A stretch of DNA of 64,000 nucleotides from Limisphaerales bacterium (GTDB lineage Bacteria > Verrucomicrobiota > Verrucomicrobiia > Limisphaerales > SXTU01), in the NCBI GenBank assembly GCA_009773355.1, contig WRPG01000022.1, positions 1 through 64,000 on the forward strand, in the 5' to 3' direction. Both the position numbers and the translations under genes were made by a program. Below are positions 38,998 to 47,201 of this stretch, in pieces; positions within the stretch are counted from its first letter, which is position 1; each line of letters begins with the position of its first letter. Under the pieces are notes generated by a model, which was not told the DNA's origin, made no database searches, and saw nothing but the letters and a program-made list of their open reading frames with translations.

Positions 38998-39234
38998 TCA
39001 TCCTTGGTGGTAGCGGCGGTTGAAGTCGCGGGCGAGGTAGTGCTCGACGGCCTTGAACTGTTCCATCCAGTGCAAGTATTCCGCCGACTGCTCCTGACCG
39101 CGGGCCTTCAAGTCATCGAGGACCGCCTGATAGCCGAACTGGTGGTCTTGCAGGAAGGTGAAGTAGAGCTTGTCGTCCCATTCGGAGACTTCGTCGGGCA
39201 GCTCGAAGACGCGCGGCAAATCCATGGCGACCAT
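38998..39234 (-). CDS. Small conserved-looking hypothetical protein after khpB
   Basis: 78 residues, acidic and aromatic, helical in appearance: ELPDEVSEWDDKLYFTFLQD, then EYLHWMEQFKAVEHYLARDF. Its ATG lies three bases past the khpB stop codon, so it is co-translated with KhpB. The frame extends upstream only as a shadow of khpB. ATG at 39225 is an alternative start. Function unknown. Confidence 0.7.
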   Translation of the reverse strand: MVAMDLPRVFELPDEVSEWDDKLYFTFLQDHQFGYQAVLDDLKARGQEQSAEYLHWMEQFKAVEHYLARDFNRRYHQG

Positions 39235-39236
39235 GC

Positions 39237-39695
39237 TCACGCCTTCCGTTTGGGCCGCAGCAGCATCGCCTTCTTGTCCGTGCCCTCGACTTCGACGCTC
39301 TGGGTCTCGATGTCCGGGTCTTCGCGGAGGGCTTGGTGCACCACGCGGCGGTCGTAGGCGTTCATCGGCTCCAGCTCGACGATGTCGCCCCACTTGCGAA
39401 CCTTGTCGGCAGCTTCCTTGGCCTTCTTGATGAGGGCGTCGCTGGCCTGGGCGCGGTAGCCGCCCACGTCCACGGTGATGCGCGGGGCCTCGGGGTTCTG
39501 GTTGAAGACGATGCGGTTGGCGAGGTATTGGAGGTCGCCGAGCGTCTGGCCGGCGCGGCCAATGAGGCGGCCCGACTCCTCGGTCTTCACGTCAAGGAAG
39601 AGGCCGCCGTCGTCGAGCTTGCGCTCCTCGATGGTGGCGGTGAAGCCAAGGTGGGTGAGGAGTTCGGCGAGGATGGTTTTGGGTTCGTTGGGCAT
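39237..39695 (-). CDS. khpB: KH/R3H RNA-binding protein KhpB (Jag)
   Basis: 152 residues. The KH-like domain includes LIGRAGQTLGDLQYLANRIV, and the R3H motif is in VELEPMNAYDRRVVHQALRE. The N-terminal Jag_N domain seen in Firmicutes is absent. KhpB binds RNA with KhpA in other bacteria and influences cell division and envelope genes. It follows yidC by 24 bp, as in many genomes. Confidence 0.93.
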   Translation of the reverse strand: MPNEPKTILAELLTHLGFTATIEERKLDDGGLFLDVKTEESGRLIGRAGQTLGDLQYLANRIVFNQNPEAPRITVDVGGYRAQASDALIKKAKEAADKVRKWGDIVELEPMNAYDRRVVHQALREDPDIETQSVEVEGTDKKAMLLRPKRKA

Positions 39696-39719
39696 GGCAG
39701 GAAAATGAATGTGCGTGGG

Positions 39720-41522
39720 TTACTTCTTCTTCGGCTTCTCAGCTTCGGCTTTCGCGGGTGCGCCGTTGGTGGTGGCGGCTTTCTTCGCGTCGTGAATCTT
39801 CGTGAGCTTTGTTTGCAGGATGGTTAACAGATTCTGGACAGTCCAGTAAAGCGTGAGCGCGGCGCTGAAGCGGTAGAGGATGACCACGAACATCATGGGC
39901 ATGTATTTCATGATCTTCTGCTGCATCGGATCCATGCCGGGCGAGGGCGGCGTGAGCTTGGCCTGCCAGAACATCGTCACGGCCATGATGATGGGCAGCG
40001 GGTTGACGGGGAAGCCGAGCAGGTAGGCGACGGTGTCCTCCTGCGAGAGGTCGTGCGCCCAGAGGAACGACTCGCCGCGCAGCTCCATGCAGCTTTGGAG
40101 CATCGTGTAGAAGCCGATGAAGACGGGGAATTGCACGAGCATCGGGAGGCAGCCGGCCATGGGGTTGACCTTGTTCTCGCGCATGAACTCCATGGTCTTC
40201 TGCTGGCCCTTGGCGGGATCGTCCTTGTGTTTGTCCTGAATGGCCTTCATCTGCGGCTGCAACTCGGCCATGCGCTTCATCGAGCGGGTGCTGATGGCAG
40301 TGAGCGGCCAGAAGAGGAGCTTGATGATGACGGTGATCGCGATAATGCACCACGCGTATGGCAGACCGAAGCTGTGCAGGCCATTCATCGAGAGCAGCAG
40401 CCCTTTGGCGAAGAATCCAAAAAACCCGCCGTAGTCCATGATGAGGTCCAGCTCGTTGCCCATCTGCACGCCGAGCTTGGCGAGCCGCTGATATTCCTTC
40501 GGGCCGACGTAGAGGGTGAATTCGCGGTGGACGGAGTTGGTGCCGCCGGGATAAATGGTCTGGGCCGGATACGCGAACGCGCTCTGAAAGCCAAACGGCG
40601 CGGCGAACGCGGTGTCGCCGGCGGGCACGTCGTCGGGGTCGTGCGCGGGCAGGCTCACACGGCGCGTGACCAGCTTTTCCGCGGCCTGCTTCGGCACCGC
40701 AGCCATCGTGAAAAACTGGTTCTGCGCGGCGGCCCACGCGAACTTGCCCACGACCTCCTGTTCGGTGCGCTTGGTGCCGGGGAAGCAGCCGAGCGTGGCG
40801 TTCTCGAAATACGCCTCCGTGACCGAGTCGCTCTTGCCCGCGCCGAACCAGCTCACCTTCATCAACGGCCCCTTGTCCAGCGGGTTGATGGGCGTGGCCG
40901 TGGCGAATACCCATTGCTGCTCCGGCACGGCGATGGGTTCGCCCTTGGTGTTCTCCAGCCACACGCTGACCTGCATCAGGTAGTTCGTGCCCGGCGTGAA
41001 CTCCTTCACGATGCGCAGGCCGGTGGGGAGAAGTTTCTCCGCGCGCACGCCTTTCTCCGACTTCGCGAGTGTGAACAGGCCGTCGCCCTGAATCAAATCG
41101 CCGCCCAGCAGCGTCATCGCGGCGACGGGAGCTTTCGTGTTCAACGTCACGACGCGCGCGGAGTCGGTGACCTTGCGGTTGCCGACGATTTTTGGGAAGC
41201 GCTTCAGTTCCGCGAGCTTCAAGCCGCCGCCGTGCGACGTGAACGTGTATTTCACCTCCGCCGTCTCGACCGTGACCAACTGCTCCTCGGCCTTCGGCGC
41301 GGTCCACTGCGTCGCGCCGGGCGCTGGAGCGGAGAGCGTCGGCGCGGGAAGGTTGGTTCCGGCGGGAGCGCCCGGGGCTTGGTTCGTCGCGCTAGCGACT
41401 GCGTTCGTGCCCTTCATCGCCGGACGCGGCGGCGGGGGCGGATACATGATCTTGACCAACTCGAACCAGCCGATGATGAGCAGGAACGAAACGAGCAGGA
41501 TGAGGATGGATTTGCGGTCCAT
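39720..41522 (-). CDS. yidC: Membrane protein insertase YidC
   Basis: 600 residues. An N-terminal transmembrane anchor (SILILLVSFLLIIGWFELVK) is followed by a proline/alanine-rich linker, the large periplasmic beta-sandwich domain (about 75-350), and a five-helix C-terminal core (LPYAWCIIAITVIIKLLFWP, then CLPMLVQFPVFIGFYTMLQS). A lysine-rich C-terminal tail ends in KPKKK. YidC inserts inner-membrane proteins, alone or with SecYEG. It is flanked by yidD and khpB. Confidence 0.96.
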   Translation of the reverse strand: MDRKSILILLVSFLLIIGWFELVKIMYPPPPPRPAMKGTNAVASATNQAPGAPAGTNLPAPTLSAPAPGATQWTAPKAEEQLVTVETAEVKYTFTSHGGGLKLAELKRFPKIVGNRKVTDSARVVTLNTKAPVAAMTLLGGDLIQGDGLFTLAKSEKGVRAEKLLPTGLRIVKEFTPGTNYLMQVSVWLENTKGEPIAVPEQQWVFATATPINPLDKGPLMKVSWFGAGKSDSVTEAYFENATLGCFPGTKRTEQEVVGKFAWAAAQNQFFTMAAVPKQAAEKLVTRRVSLPAHDPDDVPAGDTAFAAPFGFQSAFAYPAQTIYPGGTNSVHREFTLYVGPKEYQRLAKLGVQMGNELDLIMDYGGFFGFFAKGLLLSMNGLHSFGLPYAWCIIAITVIIKLLFWPLTAISTRSMKRMAELQPQMKAIQDKHKDDPAKGQQKTMEFMRENKVNPMAGCLPMLVQFPVFIGFYTMLQSCMELRGESFLWAHDLSQEDTVAYLLGFPVNPLPIIMAVTMFWQAKLTPPSPGMDPMQQKIMKYMPMMFVVILYRFSAALTLYWTVQNLLTILQTKLTKIHDAKKAATTNGAPAKAEAEKPKKK

Positions 41523-41531
41523 GAAAGAATG

Positions 41532-41816
41532 CTAGTGAGCGGCGAGCGAAGCTGGCGTGGTGCGTGGCGCAGGGTGCGCGGCAGTTTCGGGAACGGGATC
41601 GCAGCCGCAGCCACCCCACGGCTGGCAGCGGGCGAGGCGCTTCACCGCGAGCCACCCGCCGCGCACCGCACCGTGCCGGCGAACCGCTTCCATCGCATAC
41701 ACCGAGCACGTCGGCTCGTAACGGCACGCCGCGCCGAAGAGCAGCGTCAGCGCAGGCGACACGAACCAGCGGTAAAGCCGGAGCGCGAAGAGGAGAATGT
41801 GTTGGGCCAGATTCAC
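41532..41816 (-). CDS. yidD: Membrane protein insertion efficiency factor YidD
   Basis: 94 residues. Family core [20 protein letters not shown] then [19 protein letters not shown], with [10 protein letters not shown] near the C terminus, matches YidD. An amphipathic N terminus probably contacts the membrane. YidD sits between rnpA and yidC, as in most bacteria, with a 25-bp gap after rnpA and 9 bp before yidC. Confidence 0.93.
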   Translation of the reverse strand: MNLAQHILLFALRLYRWFVSPALTLLFGAACRYEPTCSVYAMEAVRRHGAVRGGWLAVKRLARCQPWGGCGCDPVPETAAHPAPRTTPASLAAH

Positions 41817-41841
41817 GGGTCAGCCACCGGAGCGGCAGCGT

Positions 41842-42213
41842 TCAAGTCTTGAGCAGTCCCGCGACTCGCAGCGCGGCTAGGTAGTCGCGTTCCACGTCCG
41901 CGAACGCCTTGCCGGCAATCGAGTCACGGGCCACGAGGACGATTTCCGAGGGCACGCGCAGGTCGTGCTGATGGAGCCGGAATGCCTGCCGCAGGAGCCG
42001 CTTGGCCCGGCTGCGAACGACGGAGTTGCCGATGCGTTTTGCCGCGACAATTCCCAGCCGGGATTTGCCGGCGACGGGGAGTTCCGCCCAGTTCAGCAGC
42101 ACGCAACCGCGTGCGAGCCGGCGGCCTTTTGCCTTGAGCCGCGCGAAATCGCGCGTCTGCTTGAGGCGCTGGCCGGCTCCGAGCGTCAGCCGCGTGGACG
42201 GGCTGGCGGACAT
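41842..42213 (-). CDS. rnpA: Ribonuclease P protein component
   Basis: 123 residues, basic. The RNR-like motif is VVRSRAKRLLRQAFRLH (near 67-83), with RLGIVAAKRIGNSVVRSRAK giving the rest of the RNA-binding cleft. It assists the RNase P RNA in removing 5' leaders from tRNA precursors. It begins four bases after the rpmH stop codon. Confidence 0.93.
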   Translation of the reverse strand: MSASPSTRLTLGAGQRLKQTRDFARLKAKGRRLARGCVLLNWAELPVAGKSRLGIVAAKRIGNSVVRSRAKRLLRQAFRLHQHDLRVPSEIVLVARDSIAGKAFADVERDYLAALRVAGLLKT

Positions 42214-42217
42214 GGGA

Positions 42218-42355
42218 TCACACCGGGGTGAGCTTTTTGCGACCGGTGCGGCGACGGTTGGCGAGGACTTTCCGGCCGCCCCGGGTGGCCATGCGGGCGC
42301 GGAAGCCGTGCTGGCGCTGGCGGCGGATTTTCGAGGGCTGATACTGGCGTTTCAT
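42218..42355 (-). CDS. rpmH: 50S ribosomal protein L34
   Basis: 45 residues, not captured as a long reading frame because of its size. Read on the minus strand it gives [20 protein letters not shown] followed by [20 protein letters not shown] and KLTPV, the full L34 sequence. It heads the rpmH-rnpA-yidD-yidC-khpB cluster. No dnaA gene or DnaA-box cluster lies upstream in this window. Confidence 0.96.
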   Translation of the reverse strand: MKRQYQPSKIRRQRQHGFRARMATRGGRKVLANRRRTGRKKLTPV

Positions 42356-42492
42356 AGGCTAAAACTTCGTTTGAAAATGTTTTGGGCGCGGCTCACCGCG
42401 CGATGCCCGCCTCAAGCGGAACGCGGAGGTTAGCGGAGGAAGGGGGGGTGTCAAGCGCCGCGCCAGCGGGACAGGGGCGAGAGCAGGATCAG

Positions 42493-42536
42493 GATTACGA
42501 GCAGGAGGGAGGGCGCACTTCCTCCTGCTCGTAATC
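42493..42536. terminator. 16-bp hairpin between tauE-like gene and rpmH
   Basis: GATTACGAGCAGGAGG at 42493-42508 pairs perfectly with its reverse complement at 42521-42536 across a 12-base loop. It lies past the stop of the TauE-like gene and could terminate it, but there is no T-run on the minus strand. The AGGATTACGAGC wording recurs at 58357-58372, so it may also be a dispersed repeat. Confidence 0.65.
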
Positions 42537-42571
42537 TGAATCTTAATCCTACTCCTCCCCGCAACCGCCGT

Positions 42572-43336
42572 TCACCGCAGCCACTTCACCGGGTTGAAGC
42601 CCGTGATGAGCTGCACGCCGGTCAGGAAGGTCATGGTATAGACCACCCGCATGAAAACCCTCTCGGAAATCCTGCGGTTCAGCCACACCCCCAGCCAGAC
42701 GCCCAGCGGAATCAGCGGCAGGAACGCCAGGCTCGTCATCAACGTGTCGCGGCTGATGATCTGGTTGCCAAAGAAGAACGGCATCTTGATCCAGTTGATG
42801 CAGGTGAAGACCAGCACCGTCGTGGCCACGTAACGCTCCTTGGGCATCTGCTGCGGGATGAGGAAGACGCTCACCACCGGCCCCGCCCCGTGCGCGAAGG
42901 TGCTCGTGATGCCCGCGCCGATGCCGCAGGGGATGCCGATTTTGTGGTTCGGCGCGAACGCGCCCTCCGCCGCGAAGATGCGCTCTTTCAGCAATTGGAA
43001 CGCGACGAATGCCACCGCCAGCAGACCGATGCACACGTTGAGTTCCCGCGCGGAGAACCGCCCGATGAGCTGCACGCCGATGACCACGCCGACCACCACG
43101 CCCGGCAGGAGGAATTTCAGGTTCTTGCGCTCCCACTTGCCCCAGTAGTGATACACGCTGAAGGCGTCGCCCGCGCAGAGCAGCGGCAGCAGGATGCCGA
43201 TGGCGTCCTTCGCGCCGAAGGCAATGACGCACAACGGCGTGGTGAGCATCCCCAGCCCGCCGCCAAAGCCCGCCTTCGACAGGCCGATGAACAGCACCGC
43301 CGTCGCCGCCAGCAGGATGGAGGACCAGTCTTGCAC
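42572..43336 (-). CDS. TauE/SafE-family membrane transporter
   Basis: 254 residues with about seven or eight hydrophobic segments. The N-terminal half-repeat has LFIGLSKAGFGGGLGMLTTP, and the second repeat has GIPCGIGAGITSTFAHGAGP, the paired signature of the family. Members export sulfite, sulfoacetate or other organosulfur anions. No sulfur metabolism genes adjoin it, so the substrate is open. Confidence 0.88.
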   Translation of the reverse strand: MQDWSSILLAATAVLFIGLSKAGFGGGLGMLTTPLCVIAFGAKDAIGILLPLLCAGDAFSVYHYWGKWERKNLKFLLPGVVVGVVIGVQLIGRFSARELNVCIGLLAVAFVAFQLLKERIFAAEGAFAPNHKIGIPCGIGAGITSTFAHGAGPVVSVFLIPQQMPKERYVATTVLVFTCINWIKMPFFFGNQIISRDTLMTSLAFLPLIPLGVWLGVWLNRRISERVFMRVVYTMTFLTGVQLITGFNPVKWLR

Positions 43337-43402
43337 GCGCGACGTGTAGAAGCGGCGGGGCAGGAAGTCGAGCCGTGAGCAGCACGAACTACTCGCCGCA
43401 GC

Positions 43403-44263
43403 TCACTTCTTCTCCTGCTTGCGCAAAATCTCCGCGTGGACGCGGGCCACGTCGCCCATGTAGCCGTTTTGGTCGGCGCGCTCGGCGGCCTTGAAGATGT
43501 AGTCGCGGGCCTGCTTGGTGTCGCCGATGGCCTCGAACCAGATGCCAAGGTAAAGGTTCGCGTAAAACATCGGTTCGCCTGCGCGGGTCTCGGCCAGCGC
43601 GGCCTTCGCGGCGGCGAGCACATCCTCGGGCTTGGCCTTGCCGGCGAAGAGCTGGTGGACCTGTGCCATCGGCACACGCCCGTCGCCCTCGATGGGGATG
43701 AGGCCCTTCTTCGCCGACGCCAGGCCGTCCGCGCGCGCGGCGCAGAGGAAATGCCAGACGGCGTTCTCCACGTCGTTCGAGTTCACCGTCTGGTGGATTT
43801 CGAACTGCTCCTTCCCGTCCTTGAAGCGGCCGGCGTAGTAGAGCGAGATGCCGCGCTGCCAGTGGTGCGGCTTCTGCGCGGGGACAAGCCCGAGGAACCG
43901 GTCAAAGTCCGCGATGGATTCGGCGATCTTGCCGACCTTGAAATGCGCCTCGCCGCGCGCCTGCCAGGCATTGGCGGACTGGGGGTCGAGCTTGATGACC
44001 TCGGAATAGTCGGCGGCGGCCTTGGCGTGCTGACGCTGCGCGACGTGGAGTTGGGCGCGGAGGAACCAGCTCTGCGGCTGCTTCGGCGCAGCCTCGATGA
44101 GCTTGGTGGCGAGCGCGGTGGCCCCCGGGAGGTCGCCCTTGCGATAGGCGGCGATGGCCTGCTGCGCGAGTTCGCTGGTGTCGGCCTCCTTCGGTCGGAG
44201 CGGCTGGGCAGAAGCGTGTGTGGCGGCGAGCAGCGTCGTGAGACCTAAGGTGAGGAGTTTCAT
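43403..44263 (-). CDS. Secreted TPR protein
   Basis: 286 residues. A signal peptide (KLLTLGLTTLLAATHASA) is followed by several TPR-like units: LAQQAIAAYRKGDLPGATAL, then SWFLRAQLHVAQRQHAKAAA, then NAWQARGEAHFKVGKIAESI and FYANLYLGIWFEAIGDTKQA. It resembles NlpI-like periplasmic scaffolds. It is followed by the TauE-like gene and preceded by two more secreted proteins, all minus strand. Confidence 0.85.
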   Translation of the reverse strand: MKLLTLGLTTLLAATHASAQPLRPKEADTSELAQQAIAAYRKGDLPGATALATKLIEAAPKQPQSWFLRAQLHVAQRQHAKAAADYSEVIKLDPQSANAWQARGEAHFKVGKIAESIADFDRFLGLVPAQKPHHWQRGISLYYAGRFKDGKEQFEIHQTVNSNDVENAVWHFLCAARADGLASAKKGLIPIEGDGRVPMAQVHQLFAGKAKPEDVLAAAKAALAETRAGEPMFYANLYLGIWFEAIGDTKQARDYIFKAAERADQNGYMGDVARVHAEILRKQEKK

Positions 44264-44275
44264 GGCAGGTGCAAA

Positions 44276-45079
44276 TCAGCGGCTGGCGGCGACGAACTTG
44301 AGCCGGGCATAGTCCTCGTAGCGGTGATAATTGACGGCGGTGAGCGGCGCGCAGCTTGTCAGGTCCGGCGACTCGAAGTGCTTCGAGTAGTCGTAGCGGC
44401 ACAGCGCGAAGCGCCAGGTGTCGCCGGGCTTCGGCGCGCCGCCGGTGCGGTTGAAATCCTTCCACGGGATGCGGCCCTCGACGGACCAGCCGGTGTCGTT
44501 GTCGCGCCAGTTGTTCAGCGTCCCGCGCAGCATGACGGCGGTCTTCATTTGAAACGCCCGGTCGTCCCCGGAGCTGCGCGCCCGCCGCAGGCTGCCCGCG
44601 CCGCGCGACGGGAAGAACGCGTGGAACTGCGCGTTGAGCGGATTGACCTGGAACTCGTAGTAGGCCAGCGCGCCCTCCGACGGACGGAAGAACAGCTCGA
44701 ACACGTCGTTCTCCCAGATGTAGCCGTTGGTCTCGCGCACGTCGGAGTAGAGGTCGGCGTCCTCCATCTCGGCGTGGAAGTAGAGGTGTTCGTCGTCCCA
44801 CATCAGGCGCGCCTTCGTCTTCGTCCGGCCGGCCTTGCCCGCCCAATACGCGACGAACGACTCGATGACGACGGCCTTCGCCCAGGCCGGCTCGTCGGCC
44901 ATCCCATCAATCTTCACCGGCCCGGTGGCGCGCGGGCACTCGAACGAGTCGGGGATGGCAAGACGGTCGGCGGCCTGGCTGATCGTGGCCGCGAGGCAGA
45001 GCAGCAGGGCGGGCAGTAGGACGGGTTTCACGCGGGCACGATAGGAATCAACTGGGCGGGCGTAAATCGTGAAGTTCAT
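44276..45079 (-). CDS. Secreted CBM9-like carbohydrate-binding protein
   Basis: About 267 residues. The sequence KIDGMADEPAWAKAVVIESF, the ARLMWDDEHLYFHAEMEDAD strand pair and NDVFELFFRPSEGA are the typical pattern of the family-9-like domain (DUF1083/CBM9-like) found in PVC and Bacteroidetes secreted proteins. The start is uncertain: ATG 45079 is used, and GTG 45031 would give a clean signal peptide (KPVLLPALLLCLAATISQA). The gene end of the propeller protein upstream overlaps this start by one base. Confidence 0.82.
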   Translation of the reverse strand: MNFTIYARPVDSYRARVKPVLLPALLLCLAATISQAADRLAIPDSFECPRATGPVKIDGMADEPAWAKAVVIESFVAYWAGKAGRTKTKARLMWDDEHLYFHAEMEDADLYSDVRETNGYIWENDVFELFFRPSEGALAYYEFQVNPLNAQFHAFFPSRGAGSLRRARSSGDDRAFQMKTAVMLRGTLNNWRDNDTGWSVEGRIPWKDFNRTGGAPKPGDTWRFALCRYDYSKHFESPDLTSCAPLTAVNYHRYEDYARLKFVAASR

Positions 45080-46200
45080 CACCGCACCCGCCCCAATCCG
45101 AACTGGTCGCCGTTGCGCACGGGCTTCCCGTCGGTGAAGTGGATTTCCACCATCTTCTCGCTCATCACGGGGCCGCTTCTCTCGTCGGTGAGCTGCGTCA
45201 CGGTCTTGCGCGTGGCCACCTCGATGACGTCGCCGGTCGAGGGATACGCGTAACGCCCGTCGAGGCTGAACGTCACCCAGCCCGGCTCGTCGCGGACCTT
45301 GAGGCTGGCGACCTGCTTCGGCGGCGAGACGGTGTTGTCGAAGACATGCACGCGCTGGTTGAAGGCGTCCACCACCCAGACCTCCTTCTCGTCCGGCGTG
45401 AGGCCGACGCCGTGGCTCGGGCAGCCGTGGCGCTTCACCGGGCCTTTCTGAAAGCCCTGCACCTCGACGCGATGCAGCATCTTGCCCGTCTTGAGGTCGC
45501 CGATTTCAAAGCCGAGCAGTTCGTTCACGTTCACGTAGCAGAGCGTCTGCCGACCGTTCACCGTGAAGGGCCGGATGGAATGCGAGAACGGCCCGACTTC
45601 GCGCGCGATGGTGTGCGTGCGCGTGTCAGTGACGCGCAGCAACGGCGACTTGAGGCCCGCGAGGTAGGCGTGCGCCCCGTCGAGGCCGACGATGGTGTTG
45701 TGCGCGCCGGACTTGGGCACGAGCTTCGCGAGCACCGCGCCGTCCGCATCCACGACATGCCAGTGGTCCTTCTCCAGTGACGGCAGGTAGATGAACTTCC
45801 CGTCCGGCGCGATGGACATGCGGTCGCAGCCGCCTTCGTAAGGTTTCTCCCAAAGCAGTTTCTCACTGACGAGGTCAAAGGCCATGAGCGTGCGCAGCGT
45901 GCTGACGTAAATCCGCTGCGTCACCGCGCAGGCGCAGACGCCCTTCACATTGATGGGCTTGCCCTGCGCGTCCACGCCCGCCGACGGGATGCGCTTCACG
46001 AAGCGGTGGCCGTTCTCGATGTTGAACACGAGAATGCCGTGCCCGCCGTATTCCAGGTAATTCCGCACGCCCGGCGCAGCGACGTAGAGGAGCTTCCGCG
46101 TGCCGCGCGCGGACGACTCGGCGGCGAGAGCCCCCGACGCGGCGAGTCCGGCGGCACTGGCAAGGACGCTGGCGAACTGACGGCGAGAGGTCGGCTTCAT
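45079..46200 (-). CDS. Tat-exported beta-propeller protein
   Basis: 373 residues. A twin-arginine signal (SRRQFASVLASAAGLAASGALA region) is followed by a propeller built from strand pairs such as RKLLYVAAPGVRNYLEYGGH, RMSIAPDGKFIYLPSLEKDH, HGVGLTPDEKEVWVVDAFNQ and GWVTFSLDGRYAYPSTGDVI, as in YVTN/SMP-30-like proteins. No catalytic motif is clear. ATG 46200 is used; the longer open frame to 46287 crosses the divergent promoter region of the nucleotidyltransferase pair. Confidence 0.83.
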   Translation of the reverse strand: MKPTSRRQFASVLASAAGLAASGALAAESSARGTRKLLYVAAPGVRNYLEYGGHGILVFNIENGHRFVKRIPSAGVDAQGKPINVKGVCACAVTQRIYVSTLRTLMAFDLVSEKLLWEKPYEGGCDRMSIAPDGKFIYLPSLEKDHWHVVDADGAVLAKLVPKSGAHNTIVGLDGAHAYLAGLKSPLLRVTDTRTHTIAREVGPFSHSIRPFTVNGRQTLCYVNVNELLGFEIGDLKTGKMLHRVEVQGFQKGPVKRHGCPSHGVGLTPDEKEVWVVDAFNQRVHVFDNTVSPPKQVASLKVRDEPGWVTFSLDGRYAYPSTGDVIEVATRKTVTQLTDERSGPVMSEKMVEIHFTDGKPVRNGDQFGLGRVR

Positions 46201-46285
46201 GGTCGCAGCGTGCGGGAATTGTTCGCCGCCAGCAAGCGCCGCCGCACTTGCCGCGCCTGCGGCCCGCCGATACCGTTGTCGCGTC

Positions 46286-46567
46286 ATGCCAAACGTCCAC
46301 GACGACCCCGCCGCGCTGAAGGCGCTGCAGGACGACCTTTACCGGGAGAAGGTGCTGCGTGCCCGGCGGATGTCCGTGGAGGAACGTCTGGCGGAGGTCT
46401 TCGAGCTGTCGAACCATCAGTTCGGCATGATGCTCGCCGGGGCCATGCACCGCATGGGCACGCGCGATGAAGCCGTCGGCTGGCAGGAAGTGCGCCGCTG
46501 GATGCAGCGCCTGGACCGCGTGCGTGACCACGGCCTCTATGTGACCGAGAAACCCGCAGGCAAATGA
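46286..46567 (+). CDS. Small protein paired with a nucleotidyltransferase (possible antitoxin)
   Basis: 93 residues, basic, helical: EKVLRARRMSVEERLAEVFE then FGMMLAGAMHRMGTRDEAVG. The stop overlaps the start of the nucleotidyltransferase gene by four bases. Short helical partners of this kind precede AbiEii- or MNT-type genes in other genomes. The antitoxin assignment is inference from context, not from a recognised domain. Confidence 0.6.
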   Translation: MPNVHDDPAALKALQDDLYREKVLRARRMSVEERLAEVFELSNHQFGMMLAGAMHRMGTRDEAVGWQEVRRWMQRLDRVRDHGLYVTEKPAGK

Positions 46568-47127
46568 CCTTGGAGTCCCTGGCCATCGCAGTGGTGGAAA
46601 CAACCGAGGCGGCAGCGGTTGACTTCATGCTGGTGGGCGCGATTGCCGCCGGGGCGTATGGCGTGCCCCGCTCCACCAAGGACGTGGATTTGCTGGTGGC
46701 CGTGAATGTGGCGGGCGGGCTGGACAAGGTCGTTCAATCGTTGGGTTCGCTCGTGGAGTTCGAGCCGCAGGTCGTTTTCGACACGTTGACGTGGGGGCGT
46801 CGTCATGTGGGTCAGAGCCGGTCCACGCCGCCGTTCAAGGTGGAGTTGTTCGAGCTTTTCGACGACCCGTTCGTGCAGGAGGAATTCCGCCGCCGCCAGC
46901 AGGTGTTCGTGCCGATGCTGGGCCGGCCGACCTGGCTGCCCACGCCCGAGGACGTCATCGTGCAAAAGCTCCGTTGGGGCCGCAGCAAAGACTTGGACGA
47001 CGCGCGCGATGTGCTCGCCGTGCAAGGTCCCGAGACGTTGGACATGTCCTACGTGACCGCCTGGTGCGCCCGCCACGACACCACCGCCCGACTCGAAGCC
47101 GCCCTCGCCGGCATCCCGCCGATGTGA
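46564..47127 (+). CDS. Nucleotidyltransferase-like protein (AbiEii/MNT-type)
   Basis: 187 residues. The minimal nucleotidyltransferase motif is VGAIAAGAYGVPRSTKDVDLLV (about 23-44), with the G then R-x-T-x-D-x-D acidic pair. The central part has LPTPEDVIVQKLRWGRSKDL, shared by AbiEii-like families. Such enzymes transfer nucleotides to tRNA or to protein; they are often toxins of type IV or VII pairs. It overlaps the small upstream gene by four bases. Confidence 0.78.
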   Translation: MTLESLAIAVVETTEAAAVDFMLVGAIAAGAYGVPRSTKDVDLLVAVNVAGGLDKVVQSLGSLVEFEPQVVFDTLTWGRRHVGQSRSTPPFKVELFELFDDPFVQEEFRRRQQVFVPMLGRPTWLPTPEDVIVQKLRWGRSKDLDDARDVLAVQGPETLDMSYVTAWCARHDTTARLEAALAGIPPM

Positions 47128-47134
47128 GCAGGTA

Positions 47135-47156
47135 GCTCGACATTCCAGTGTCGAGC
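47135..47156. repeat. Palindrome after the nucleotidyltransferase gene
   Basis: GCTCGACA pairs with TGTCGAGC across a six-base loop (TTCCAG), starting seven bases past the stop codon. It may be a weak terminator or another dispersed palindrome; the following T-run is poor. Confidence 0.55.
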
Positions 47157-47201
47157 GCGTCGTTTGACTCTTTGAGCAGGCGATGACACGCTCGAAGCGA
47201 A

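Noticed and set aside
42356-42571. Replication origin next to rpmH
   Set aside because: No DnaA-box cluster or AT-rich unwinding element is visible.
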